64,000 nt of DNA, taken from Serpula lacrymans var. lacrymans S7.9. Its lineage: Eukaryota > Basidiomycota > Agaricomycetes > Boletales > Serpulaceae. Positions 49,627 through 58,486 of the stretch are shown piece by piece; position 1 is the stretch's first letter; each line of letters starts with the position of its first letter. The stretch is taken from positions 678,061-742,060 of the forward strand of contig NW_006763299.1 in assembly GCF_000218685.1 (NCBI RefSeq), in the 5' to 3' direction. Below the pieces are notes generated by a model. The model had not been told where the DNA came from, did no database searches, and saw only the letters and a program-made list of their open reading frames with translations. Both the position numbers and the translations under genes were made by a program.

Positions 49627-52600
49627 TTACCCCCTCTTTAGGACTTTCGTCTCGAAAGTAGGGGTCCATTTTTCCGTTTTCCCAATTGAACAGTTGTTTT
49701 CGGACTCTAGTCGTTGTGAAGTTTTCGAACGGTTGGAAATGTAATTGGAATCGTATCCGTCGGGGTGCACTAGGGTTGTTATCGTGGAATGTTTTTACTT
49801 TGTCTGGTGAGTTGTTTAGGTGTTGTTCGGGTTCCCATGTGCGTTCCTCTTTTGGATAATTCTTCCAATGTACTAAATATTCCAATTTTCCTCTTTTTAG
49901 ACATGAGTCTAGAACTTCTTCGACTTCATATTCTTCTTGTCCGTCTACTATTACCGGCGGTATCGGTTTAGGTTTCTGTTGGGAAGGGAATTGTGGTTCT
50001 TTGTATGGCGTGAGTTTTATCTCGTTAAAGACCGGATGAATGGGCCGCCATGTCGGTGGTAATGCTAGTTTATAGGCCGATTCGCCTATCTTTTCCAGTA
50101 TCTCGAACAGGCCGTGTCTCTTATCGTCCAGTTTCTTAGCTGGTCGATCCGTTGAGATATTTGTTGCTTCCACATACACCTTATCTCCTACTCTATATTC
50201 CACTGCTTCTCTTTTCTTCTTATCGTACTGCCTCTTCATCTGTTCAGCTGCCTTTTGCAGCGACTCTTCTGCTTTCTTTCTCGTTTCTGTCATTCTTTTT
50301 ACGAAATCTTCCGCATTTTCGTTCTTCACCCCCACTTTCACTACTTCCTGTGTTCTCGGATGATGTCCATGATTCAAGTAGAACGGGCTATATCCCGTCG
50401 CAGAATGTTGTTTGTTATTGTAAGAGAATTCTGCTAGGGTAAGCCATTCTGCCCAATCATCTTGTTTATGGTTTACGAAGATTCTGAGATACTGCTCTAT
50501 CTCTTGATTGATCCTCTCCGTTTGTCCATCCGTTTGTGGGTGCCAAGCCGTTGATGGGTTTGCTTTTATCTGAAGAAGCGTATGTAGATCTTTCATGAAT
50601 TTTGAAACGAACTGCGGTCCTCGATCTGAGATGATCTTTTCGGGTATGCCGTGGTTTCTGAATACATGATCTCTAAATAATCGTGCCACTCCTTCCGATG
50701 TGATTTCCATCTGCGTGGGAATTACCTTGATCATTTTTGTAAACCGATCTACTATTACCATTATCATGTTATATCCATTTGATTCTGGTAATGGTCCGAT
50801 CAGATCTACCGATATGATCTGCCACGGTTTATCCGGGATCTCGTTTGGATGGAGCGGTGCTGCTTTCTTTTTATGGTCTGTCTTGGTTCTTTGGCAGACT
50901 TCGCATCCATCTACGTATCTCGTGATATCTCTGTCCATATAGGGCCACCAGTATTGTCGAGTGATTAGCTCTTTTGTCTTATATCTTCCTGGATGACCTG
51001 CAATGATGGAGTCGTGGTTTCGTCGGATGATTTCTTCCCTTAACGCGGCATCCTTTGGTACATAGATTCTGCCTTTGAATACTATGCAACCGTCTTCGTC
51101 TAGCCATCCATCCTCTCTCCTCTCTATCTTTCCTTTCATTTTTTTTATCAGTTCATCCACGTTTCCTTTTCTCTTTGCGATCCATTTTGAGATCTCTAGC
51201 TCTCTCTTTTGGCTGTCTGCGATCTTTTGTCTTTGTTCTGGAGAGAGAGTCATTCTTACAAATAGTTTCTCATCCAGTAGCACAACATCTTCGTTGTCGT
51301 TTTCTCCTTTGTTATGATCTGATCGCCTCGAGAGGAGATCTGCTTTTATATGCTTCCTTCCTGGCATATGATGTATCGTGAAATGATACTGGCTTAACTC
51401 CGTCATCCACCGCGCCTGTCTCCTGTTCAACTTCTTTGGTTCTTTGAAATATAGCAGATTTTGATGATCTGTCCATATCTCAAATTCCTCTTCTGCGTCT
51501 ATTAAGTAATGTCTCCATTCGTTAAGTGCCGTCATGATGGCAAGAAGTTCTTTGTCATAGATCTCGTAATTGCGTTCTGTGGGGTTTAACACTTTGGAGA
51601 GGTATGCAATTGGCTTCCAGTCATCCTTTTGTCTTTGTGATAAGACAGCACCCATAGCGAAGTCACTACTGTCCGCTTCTACTTTGTATTGGCCATGTGG
51701 TACTGGGAGAGCTAACACTGGGGCTGAAGCTACGCGTTGTTTCAGTGTTTTAAATGCTTCGCGTTGTTCATTCCCCCAAATGAAATCCTCTTTTCCCGTT
51801 AACTTGGTCAATGGTTTGGCTACTTCCCCGAAGCCTTCTATGAATCTTCTATAGAAATTTACAAATCCCAAGAATGCTTGTATCTCCTTCTTATTTTTGC
51901 ACTCTGGCCATTTGCTAATTCCTTCTACTTTTACCGGATCCATGCGAATTTCGTTCTCTGAGATGATCAGTCCCAGGTATTCTACTTCTGTCTGTTCGAA
52001 ATCGCATTTTTCTGGTTTAAGATAGAGATGATTCTTTCTTAGGATTTCTAACACACGTTGCGTCGTTGCTCGGTGCATTTTTATATCCTTGGTGAATATC
52101 ATAATATCATCTAGATATATGATCACTAACCCTTCGTCTATCAACTCTTTGAAAAGCGTGTTCATCATTGTTTGGAACGTGGCGGGGGAATTTGTCAGTC
52201 CGAAGAACATGACTAATGGTTCGAATAACCCTCGATTTGTCCTAAACGCCGCTTTATGCTCGTCTCCTTCTCTCATTCGGATATTGTTATATCCCCATCT
52301 TACGTCCAGTTTTGTGAAGTATTTTGCTCCACTCAACTTGTCTACTAGTTCTCCGATCAATGGAAGTGGATATCTATTTTTGATAGTGATATCATTTAGC
52401 TTCCTATAATCTTGAACCGGTCTTAACTTTCCGTCTTTCTTTTTTATGAAGAAGAATGGGGATGCGAACGGGGACTTTGATGGTCTTATCCGTCCCGATT
52501 TTAGATTCTCTTTTAGGAACGCATCTAGTTCTTCTTGTTCTCCCCTTGCCAATGGATAGATCTTGCAATCTAGGGAGTGATCTCCCGGTATAAGTTCAAT

Positions 52601-53863
52601 TGCGTGATCCCATTGCCTTCTTTCAGGTAATGTGTCAAATTCCTTTTTATCAAATACGTCTTTGTATTGATGAAGGTGTGCTGGCACTATCTTTTCGAAT
52701 CCTCCTTCTTTTCGATCCTTGCCTGCGGCTTCTGCTAGCTTCTGTGCCATTGTGCCTTGGGCTCTGATATGGTAATATTGATCGTCGATCGTGGCATCTT
52801 CGAAATTATGGAGGTTTACCTGTATCATCCGCTCGTCTTCTCCTAGTTCCTCAAAGAATATTTCCGGATCCTCCTCTGGATCAGAGATTCGGATTCTCGG
52901 CCTGCATTCTTCGGGACATCTTTCAAAGGTCAACTTCGATTCTTTCCAGTCTATCTTGGGATTGTGTTTGTTTAACCACTCATGTCCTAGAAACATTTTT
53001 CCGTTACCCAGATTGGTTACGGCAAGATGTATCTTCTCGACGTGTCCGTCGATTTCCATGAGCAGTGTTACAAATTCATTGATGGCTCCGTTCTTATTAA
53101 GAGTTCCATCTGCATTGTAAACTGGAATAGGTCTCGGTATCTTCCTTGTCTCATATCTTTTGTCTTTAACAAATTGGGAGTCGATGCAACTCCCCGTGCA
53201 TCCACTATCCAATAGTGCTTCGACTGTTTCTATTTGGAGAGTATCTAACATTGTAAGCTTACATTTTACGTTCATTTGATTGCCTTGGGTGCCCCTGATG
53301 TACTTTTTTGGGGAGGCAATTTCTATGATCGCTTGTATCGCTTCTACTTTTGGTAACCGGTTGATTTCTTTTATCGTTTCCCGGGTTACTTCTCTCGCTC
53401 TCTTTTTATGTGTCCAGGCACTCAGAATCCCAATGGATCTTTCTTCCTTTTGGTCTCTTAGCCTGTCTACTACCCACTCTGGGGTCCAAACTTCTGTTCT
53501 AGGTTTTTTTAAAGGGGTTCCTGACCTTTCTTCTACAGTCTCTGCTGCGTTTTCCTCTGTAGAGTTCGCCGCATCGGGTGTAGGAATCTTAGTATCTATC
53601 GTAAATGCTGCGCTTTCTAGCGATTTGCCCGCCGTCGGAACTGCGGATGTCTCATCACTTTGCGCCGCTTTTACTCTAGTTGCATCTTTTTTGTTTCGGA
53701 TTTCTTTCTTTGTCTGGGTGGAAATAGTTTTATTGTCATCCGCGCTAAAGCTGCAGCTTAACAATTCTGAGTCATACGTATCTACAGTCAAAGGAAGAAA
53801 TCGATTCGAAACATCTTTAGGCTCAGTCGGTCGATGCGGTACCGCTGGCCTTTTTAAAAACCC
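49601..53863 (-). CDS. pol: Pol polyprotein: protease, RT, RNase H, integrase, chromodomain
   Basis: About 1,400 residues, read in the -1 frame relative to gag and probably made by frameshift at 53857-53863; the frame has no ATG before about residue 172, just ahead of the protease. Using TTG 53791 as residue 1: protease LLDSGCTGS near 195; RT about 440-600 with IIYLDDIMIF near 559; RNase H beginning VEADSSDFAMGAVLSQ and including WTDHQN; integrase zinc motif (H, H, CEVC) near 925-970; core with VDLIGPLP, SDRGPQF and the E of GQTERINQE; then VYVEATNIS and HPVFNEIKL blocks. A chromodomain ends the protein (YEVEEVLDSC, LEYLVHWKNY, TWEPEQHL) near 1275-1320. All catalytic residues seen are intact. 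The last codons lie inside the 3' LTR. Confidence 0.93.
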   Translation of the reverse strand, partial: GFLKRPAVPHRPTEPKDVSNRFLPLTVDTYDSELLSCSFSADDNKTISTQTKKEIRNKKDATRVKAAQSDETSAVPTAGKSLESAAFTIDTKIPTPDAANSTEENAAETVEERSGTPLKKPRTEVWTPEWVVDRLRDQKEERSIGILSAWTHKKRAREVTRETIKEINRLPKVEAIQAIIEIASPKKYIRGTQGNQMNVKCKLTMLDTLQIETVEALLDSGCTGSCIDSQFVKDKRYETRKIPRPIPVYNADGTLNKNGAINEFVTLLMEIDGHVEKIHLAVTNLGNGKMFLGHEWLNKHNPKIDWKESKLTFERCPEECRPRIRISDPEEDPEIFFEELGEDERMIQVNLHNFEDATIDDQYYHIRAQGTMAQKLAEAAGKDRKEGGFEKIVPAHLHQYKDVFDKKEFDTLPERRQWDHAIELIPGDHSLDCKIYPLARGEQEELDAFLKENLKSGRIRPSKSPFASPFFFIKKKDGKLRPVQDYRKLNDITIKNRYPLPLIGELVDKLSGAKYFTKLDVRWGYNNIRMREGDEHKAAFRTNRGLFEPLVMFFGLTNSPATFQTMMNTLFKELIDEGLVIIYLDDIMIFTKDIKMHRATTQRVLEILRKNHLYLKPEKCDFEQTEVEYLGLIISENEIRMDPVKVEGISKWPECKNKKEIQAFLGFVNFYRRFIEGFGEVAKPLTKLTGKEDFIWGNEQREAFKTLKQRVASAPVLALPVPHGQYKVEADSSDFAMGAVLSQRQKDDWKPIAYLSKVLNPTERNYEIYDKELLAIMTALNEWRHYLIDAEEEFEIWTDHQNLLYFKEPKKLNRRQARWMTELSQYHFTIHHMPGRKHIKADLLSRRSDHNKGENDNEDVVLLDEKLFVRMTLSPEQRQKIADSQKRELEISKWIAKRKGNVDELIKKMKGKIERREDGWLDEDGCIVFKGRIYVPKDAALREEIIRRNHDSIIAGHPGRYKTKELITRQYWWPYMDRDITRYVDGCEVCQRTKTDHKKKAAPLHPNEIPDKPWQIISVDLIGPLPESNGYNMIMVIVDRFTKMIKVIPTQMEITSEGVARLFRDHVFRNHGIPEKIISDRGPQFVSKFMKDLHTLLQIKANPSTAWHPQTDGQTERINQEIEQYLRIFVNHKQDDWAEWLTLAEFSYNNKQHSATGYSPFYLNHGHHPRTQEVVKVGVKNENAEDFVKRMTETRKKAEESLQKAAEQMKRQYDKKKREAVEYRVGDKVYVEATNISTDRPAKKLDDKRHGLFEILEKIGESAYKLALPPTWRPIHPVFNEIKLTPYKEPQFPSQQKPKPIPPVIVDGQEEYEVEEVLDSCLKRGKLEYLVHWKNYPKEERTWEPEQHLNNSPDKVKTFHDNNPSAPRRIRFQLHFQPFENFTTTRVRKQLFNWENGKMDPYFRDESPKEGVMSRPEQER
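49627..49642 (-). other. Polypurine tract
   Basis: Directly next to the 3' LTR; in element sense it reads CCTAAAGAGGGGGTAA. This is the expected primer for plus-strand DNA synthesis. It overlaps the coding end of pol. Confidence 0.75.
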
Positions 53864-54903
53864 TCTAGGAGTTTTTCCCTCTCTTCTTTCGTCATCTTTT
53901 CTAAGAATTCTCGGACATTAAATTGCGGCTTCCTTTTTTGTGCGTCTTTGCACTTGAAGCTTCTATGTCCCTTCTCTCCGCATCGGTAACATCGCCCCTC
54001 GGTGCGGAACTTCGCTTTATCCACCTCCATTCGTTCTCCGTTCCCGGTGTAGGTATACCCGGTTCCGTCTCTTTTCTTCTCTCCTTCTTTCTTTTGTTCC
54101 GAATAGGATTTCTTTCCGTTTTCGGAACCTTTCTTCTCTTTTTCTCTTTCTCTCCAAATATAGTCCATTCTGATGAGTTCTCTTTTCCACTCTTGGTAAT
54201 CTCTAGGAATATGCCCACCGTAGATCACCCTATCTACTAGCGGCTTATTCATATTTCTTCTGAGTAGAGATATTAGGAACTCTTCATTTATCCTATTTGT
54301 GTATCCCGCCCATCTTTTCTTTTCTTCAAACCTTTCAAAAAAGGCTTGGGCGGTTTCATTGCCCTGTTTCAGGGTCAGTATTTCATTCTTGGCAGCTTCT
54401 TTTTCAAAGCTGTCCTTGAATCTTTCTTCCATTTTGTCTGCGAAATACGGCCAGCTTCCGTATGTGTTTGTGATATCGAGCCCCATTTGTTGAGCGTCGA
54501 CCCGGTTCTCTAGCCAGTCGGTCCGAAAGGCCGCGGCTTCTCCTTCTTTCATAAAAGATAGCACAAAGCTTATCTTTTTTCTATCGTCTTTGAAGTAGAT
54601 GGCATCATCTTCGAAATGTAAAAGTAAGGACTCTCTAAAGGCCCTGTACTTTTTCTTATCTCCGGAGAAGTTTTCTGGCTTCTCCAATGCCGTTCTACTT
54701 CTCTCCGTTCTTTCTGGAGGTGGTGGCGATTGCTTCTTTAACTTTCTTTCTAAGACGCTCACTTCTTCGAGTGCCTCGTCTAATTGCGATTGGTAAAGCA
54801 TCTGTGTTGCTCTTACTGCCTTTTCCACTTCTTGTTTTACGAATGCTTCCAATTGCGCTTCTTTCGGGGGGGGAGTTTCTATTCTGGGTAATGAGTCCAT
54901 CAT
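53854..54903 (-). CDS. gag: Gag protein with CCHC zinc knuckle
   Basis: 349 residues from ATG 54903. Residues about 1-70 are charged and predicted helical (EKAVRATQMLYQSQLDEALE). The central capsid-like region includes KPENFSGDKKKYRAFRESLL and LTLKQGNETAQAFFERFEE, the usual retrotransposon gag pattern. A single zinc knuckle CYRCGEKGHRSFKC is near residue 310. The protein would form the particle and bind element RNA. The stop TAA overlaps a T-A homopolymer, and the heptamer GGGTTTT lies immediately upstream, so a fraction of ribosomes may shift into pol. Confidence 0.92.
   Translation of the reverse strand: MMDSLPRIETPPPKEAQLEAFVKQEVEKAVRATQMLYQSQLDEALEEVSVLERKLKKQSPPPPERTERSRTALEKPENFSGDKKKYRAFRESLLLHFEDDAIYFKDDRKKISFVLSFMKEGEAAAFRTDWLENRVDAQQMGLDITNTYGSWPYFADKMEERFKDSFEKEAAKNEILTLKQGNETAQAFFERFEEKKRWAGYTNRINEEFLISLLRRNMNKPLVDRVIYGGHIPRDYQEWKRELIRMDYIWREREKEKKGSENGKKSYSEQKKEGEKKRDGTGYTYTGNGERMEVDKAKFRTEGRCYRCGEKGHRSFKCKDAQKRKPQFNVREFLEKMTKEEREKLLEGF
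53857..53863 (-). promoter_or_regulatory. Putative -1 ribosomal frameshift heptamer (gag/pol)
   Basis: In element sense the end of gag reads GAG GGT TTT TAA. The seven bases G GGT TTT match the canonical X XXY YYZ slippery form. A -1 slip gives GGG TTT TTA AAA AGG, which enters the open pol frame directly. I did not evaluate a downstream pseudoknot. Confidence 0.7.
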
Positions 54904-55715
54904 TTCCCTGGTGAAGGCGCTGTCCGTGCTGTTGGATGGCTCGGGCAGATCTCGATATTCTAGTTTGACATCAAATTTGAGTTGGGGAGGAGGGGAGTTT
55001 CGGATTTAATCACGGGGGATGGGATTCTGATTGTTGTTATTTCTGGTAGAGGAAATTGTCCTCTGAATACGTAATCTTGGGAGTAGACGCGTTGCTCTCC
55101 TATCCAAATGTACAATTCTCTACTAAGCATAGAAAGGAGTTCACCAGTGATAAGCTGGATCGATACACCGCTTTCTAAGATCTTAGTAGTCTATCTTTTC
55201 TCTTTGAGTCAAGGTGGTCCTCTTCTGTCCACCACTGACTATGTATGTAAGGTAACTATTTTTGTATTTTATGAATTTTATGTAAAAGGTATCGTAATAA
55301 ATTGGGGTCCGAACGGTTGTCCCAATGTAACCCGCTTATTAAGCTGTCAGTTCTTCTCCCGACTGGCGGACGCAAATGCGCGGCCTGGTCAGAGGAATTC
55401 GAAGGATGAAATTACGTAAAACCGAGAAAATCCCAGTGGTTCCACACCAAAGAGATTATGATGATATAAAAGTGTAACTAGAGGGGGATGGTGACAAAAG
55501 AGTCTTGGGAGGATGAGGGTGATACGTTGGCGGGAAAGAAGGATAAAATGGTGTTGGGGCGAGTGGGGATGTGATGAAGTGGGAGGGTAGTGGTGGTTTG
55601 GATTGAACGTTTGAGTAGGGCTAGGATGAGGAAGATGATGATGATGATAACGGTGATGGTGGTTAGGATTGTTGCTGTTACGTTCATGGACGGTACTCAT
55701 GGTAGTTGTTGATTG
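54904..55715 (-). other. Chromovirus 5' leader
   Basis: About 812 nt between the 5' LTR and the gag start. It begins with the primer site and a run rich in CAT/CAC words that opens a His/Pro-rich frame (ATG at 55700, about 100 codons) of doubtful meaning. Otherwise no feature was recognised. Confidence 0.55.
55703..55714 (-). other. Primer-binding site, self-priming type
   Basis: Two bases inside the 5' LTR boundary, in element sense, is AATCAACAACTA. It does not match the tRNA-iMet 3' end. It is the exact reverse complement of TAGTTGTTGATT in the same LTR, 26 bases downstream of a TATATATA box, i.e. at the predicted RNA 5' end. This is the arrangement of Tf1, where the RNA folds back to prime itself. 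Confidence 0.7.
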
Positions 55716-56089
55716 TGTAAAAGCCTTATCCCCTATACCGAACTAACGGAGGGATGAAGACCTTAAATCGACAAGTAGCGTCACAAGTAATCGATTGAGA
55801 AGTAATCAACAACTAAGGAAAATATGTACATGGGTGTTCACTATATATACGTTTCTGAGAGTCAGCCATGAGGCGCTGACTGATATAACATGCAGTAGCC
55901 ATGAGGCGCTGACTGATGTTCTTTGTAATAGTTCTAGGCTCTTTGTCACGTGATGGTCACGTGATCTGATATAACTAAGTATTATGTTATCCGCGCTAAT
56001 AGCAGCAGCTTAACATATTATATCTGTTCATGTGATTAGATATTAAAGAAAATAAAAAAGAAACTAGCGCTCTTGTTCAGGTCGTGACA
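55716..56089 (-). repeat. 5' LTR of the chromovirus (374 bp)
   Basis: Same ends as the 3' LTR. It is 33 bp longer because a 21-bp word (containing GCCATGAGGCGCTGAC) occurs twice with a 12-bp spacer. The word contains the dyad GTCAGC...GCTGAC. Upstream in element sense are two CACGTGA words (complement GTCACGTGATGGTCACGTGA). Confidence 0.95.
55815..55849 (-). promoter_or_regulatory. Predicted LTR core promoter
   Basis: In element sense TATATATA (55849-55842) is followed after 26 bases by TAGTTGTTGATT, whose first base (55815) is a sensible transcription start. The position is supported by its complementarity to the primer-binding site. Confidence 0.6.
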
Positions 56090-56719
56090 TTTCTGGTGTA
56101 TCAAAATAGCAACACATACAGTCTACCTTGAAACCCATCCCATTGACTTCTATATCCTATTATCTAAATAATGACAAATATACTTCTCTGACCAAACAAA
56201 CTTGAATCTGTAGGGACAAAGCTTTTGGTGTGTCTGATGCAGACATTGCTGTAAAGTTCAGCATCCATCACACTACTGTTTTTCACATTTTCAGCTGATA
56301 TGCCAATAATGAAGATTACTATCGTATCAAACAAAAACCAGGCTGTCCAGAAAAGTTCACTACCCATGATGTGCAATATGCTGCTCAAATTCTTGTATAC
56401 AGTAATGCATATGACATAGCTGACTTACAAATGAGATATTTCCTGCATATCAATGCAGAAAAAATCTAAACAAGACTTTGAGTGTGTGGCCTCAGTGCCT
56501 ATGTATGCCAAAAGAAGCCTTTTTTGACACACCTTGCATGCAAAAATAACTGGAATAGGTCAAGGCACATACTGATTGGACAATTAAGAACTGGAAAGCA
56601 CTAGAGTTGTTGAATGAGTTCAAGTTTAATCGGATATGCTCCAATGGTTGTATATGGTACTGGAGGTAGCCAAGGCAAGAATTTGATCAACATTTGTCAG
56701 GATCAAATCAGTTTCATGA

Positions 56720-57685
56720 AAAAATAGTCTATTAATAAATTTATCAGGCTGGTCTAGAATAGTATCCCCATAAATAGTGTGCTATTCTCAATTAAGCCTC
56801 TATTAATATCTCCAGGCACTTGATTAGATTCAGAACTGGTTGGCAAGAGTGTTACCAACCACTTTAATCATTGTGCTGGATGGCAGGGAGTACTGTCTAT
56901 TTTCTTAGCTGCAATTTAAAGTGGTAGCAATAGTTAAAAAATCCCAAAAGGGCAAGAATAAGGAGAATACCAAATAGTATTTCTAGCCCTAAGGCCAAAG
57001 GTGTAACAGGGAAAGTGTCTGAGAACTGTCAGGATTATTTCATTTTCCACCTTCACTCACTATGTCTTGTTCTCTGACACATTCCCTGTTACACTTTTGG
57101 CCTTAGGGCTGGAGATATCATTCAGTATCTTTTTAGATTTTAGATTTTTTTGGGTTTTTCAATCATTATTACCATTTTATATCACAGCTAAGAGGATGGG
57201 CAGTACTCCATACCATCCAGCACAATAGTTGGAGTGATTGGCAATACTCTTGCCAACCAGCTTCAAATCAGATCAAGCACTTGGAGAAATTAATAGATTA
57301 CTTTCTCATACAGCTGATTAATCACCAAAGTCATACAATGTTTTATCTTTTTTTTATTAGCTGATTTTATCCTCAAACCACCTTTCTTTTATTCTTTTTC
57401 TGGTCTGATGATGATATATAATCACTATATAAACCCTGTACTATCATGTATCAGTTCTTTAGTTTTTGATTACTTAAATTACCCACTTTACTCCATATCA
57501 TAAACCTCTGAGTCCAGCTCTCATCCTTTAATTGCTGTATTAAACAATCTCATCTGTTGACCTTGGACCCACTAACCTCCTCTTCTCTGTAAGTGCTGAG
57601 AGATAGATTTTATTTTTGTTTTAGTCTTGCTTTGCCTCACAAGAACTACAACATAGTGAGTGATAAAGATAAAATAATTCTGACA
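56720..57685 (-). repeat. LTR fragment (minus orientation), interrupted
   Basis: In minus sense it starts TGTCAG at 57685 and matches the solo LTRs at 61,004 and 57,027, up to about their middle. Its far end is lost near 56,720. It is interrupted by the solo LTR 57,027-57,641, which landed at an AGAAC. It separates two parts of the old Tc1 element, so it inserted into that element. Confidence 0.7.
57027..57641 (+). repeat. Solo LTR nested in an older inverted LTR
   Basis: 615 bp, TGTCAGG...CCTCACA, flanked by an exact 5-bp duplication AGAAC (57,022-57,026 and 57,642-57,646). It belongs to the same family as the solo LTR at 61,004 but is shorter and more diverged. There is no internal domain. 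Confidence 0.82.
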
Positions 57686-57857
57686 GTGTAAAGGTACCTG
57701 ATAGCTGAGGGATTTAGATGCATTTGCTGCATGGTGTGCAATATAGATGAAAATTTACATGTCCAAATCCTTAAAGATAACTTGTTAAAGGCCTTTTGAG
57801 GCCTCAGTATTACCAAGAAGAATTATTATTTCCAGCAAGGCAGTAATCCAAAGCATA

Positions 57858-58079
57858 CAGTGACTCTTGAAACCCTTTCCATGTTGACTCTGGGTGTCAT
57901 GCATGAAGCATACCATCAAATAGCTTGAGAATTGTACTTAACTTTGGTGGAGTGTTAAATTGTACATACTCTTTGGCTGTAAAATCACCCCATAGGTCAT
58001 GTGATTTAGTTCACATGCTATGGAGATATGGCTGATTTAAAACAGAAACACCATAAAAAGGGTTTTTTCATTTTTGAAC
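57858..58079 (+). repeat. Left terminal inverted repeat
   Basis: Pairs with 59,481-59,702. It contains recognisable shared words such as TGTCATGCATGAAGCATACC and CATGCTATGGAGATATGG. Confidence 0.85.
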
Positions 58080-58486
58080 TGATGACTAGAACCTTAGTTA
58101 AAACATTGGATATTTGCTATTATGTGTTGGTACAAACAAAACCATTGCCCTCTGGGGCAGACCTGGCCCTGGCTGTGTCCAGATCACACAGCATTACAGT
58201 TGACACTTTGTGCAGTCTTTACAACAATCACAGAGCAACAACATACAATGGATGCAAGAGTGAGTAGCACCGGGGTAGCCACGGGACAATAGACAGAATA
58301 AGCCAAAAGTGTGAGAAAGGAAAGGAAGCATAAACGTAAATGAGTAATGACTAAAAGGTCTTTGGAAAATGCAGCGGACATTTGTGCTTTGGAAACCTGG
58401 AACCTACGGGTCCGGGAAAAATATATATACAAATAGTATGTCTGAGCTTAAAAAAGTTCACACACTTCTGATTCTCAACCACCATC

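Larger units (their letters stand above)
49286..56089 (-). mobile_element. Ty3/gypsy LTR retrotransposon (chromovirus), apparently intact
   Basis: A 6.8-kb element with LTRs at both ends (49286-49626 and 55716-56089), each TG...CA, and an exact 5-bp target duplication TTTCT at 49281-49285 and 56090-56094. In the minus-strand sense it runs 5' LTR, primer site, about 800-nt leader, gag, pol, polypurine tract, 3' LTR. Both main frames are uninterrupted. The pol order protease-RT-RNase H-integrase-chromodomain defines a chromovirus. The LTRs differ only by one base and one 33-bp length difference as far as I can see, so insertion is recent. It carries everything expected for autonomous transposition. 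Confidence 0.95.

Noticed and set aside
55389..55700. His/Pro-rich frame in the retrotransposon leader
   Set aside because: Low-complexity CAT/CAC run, out of frame with gag and without a known counterpart; perhaps an upstream frame but not supported as a gene.
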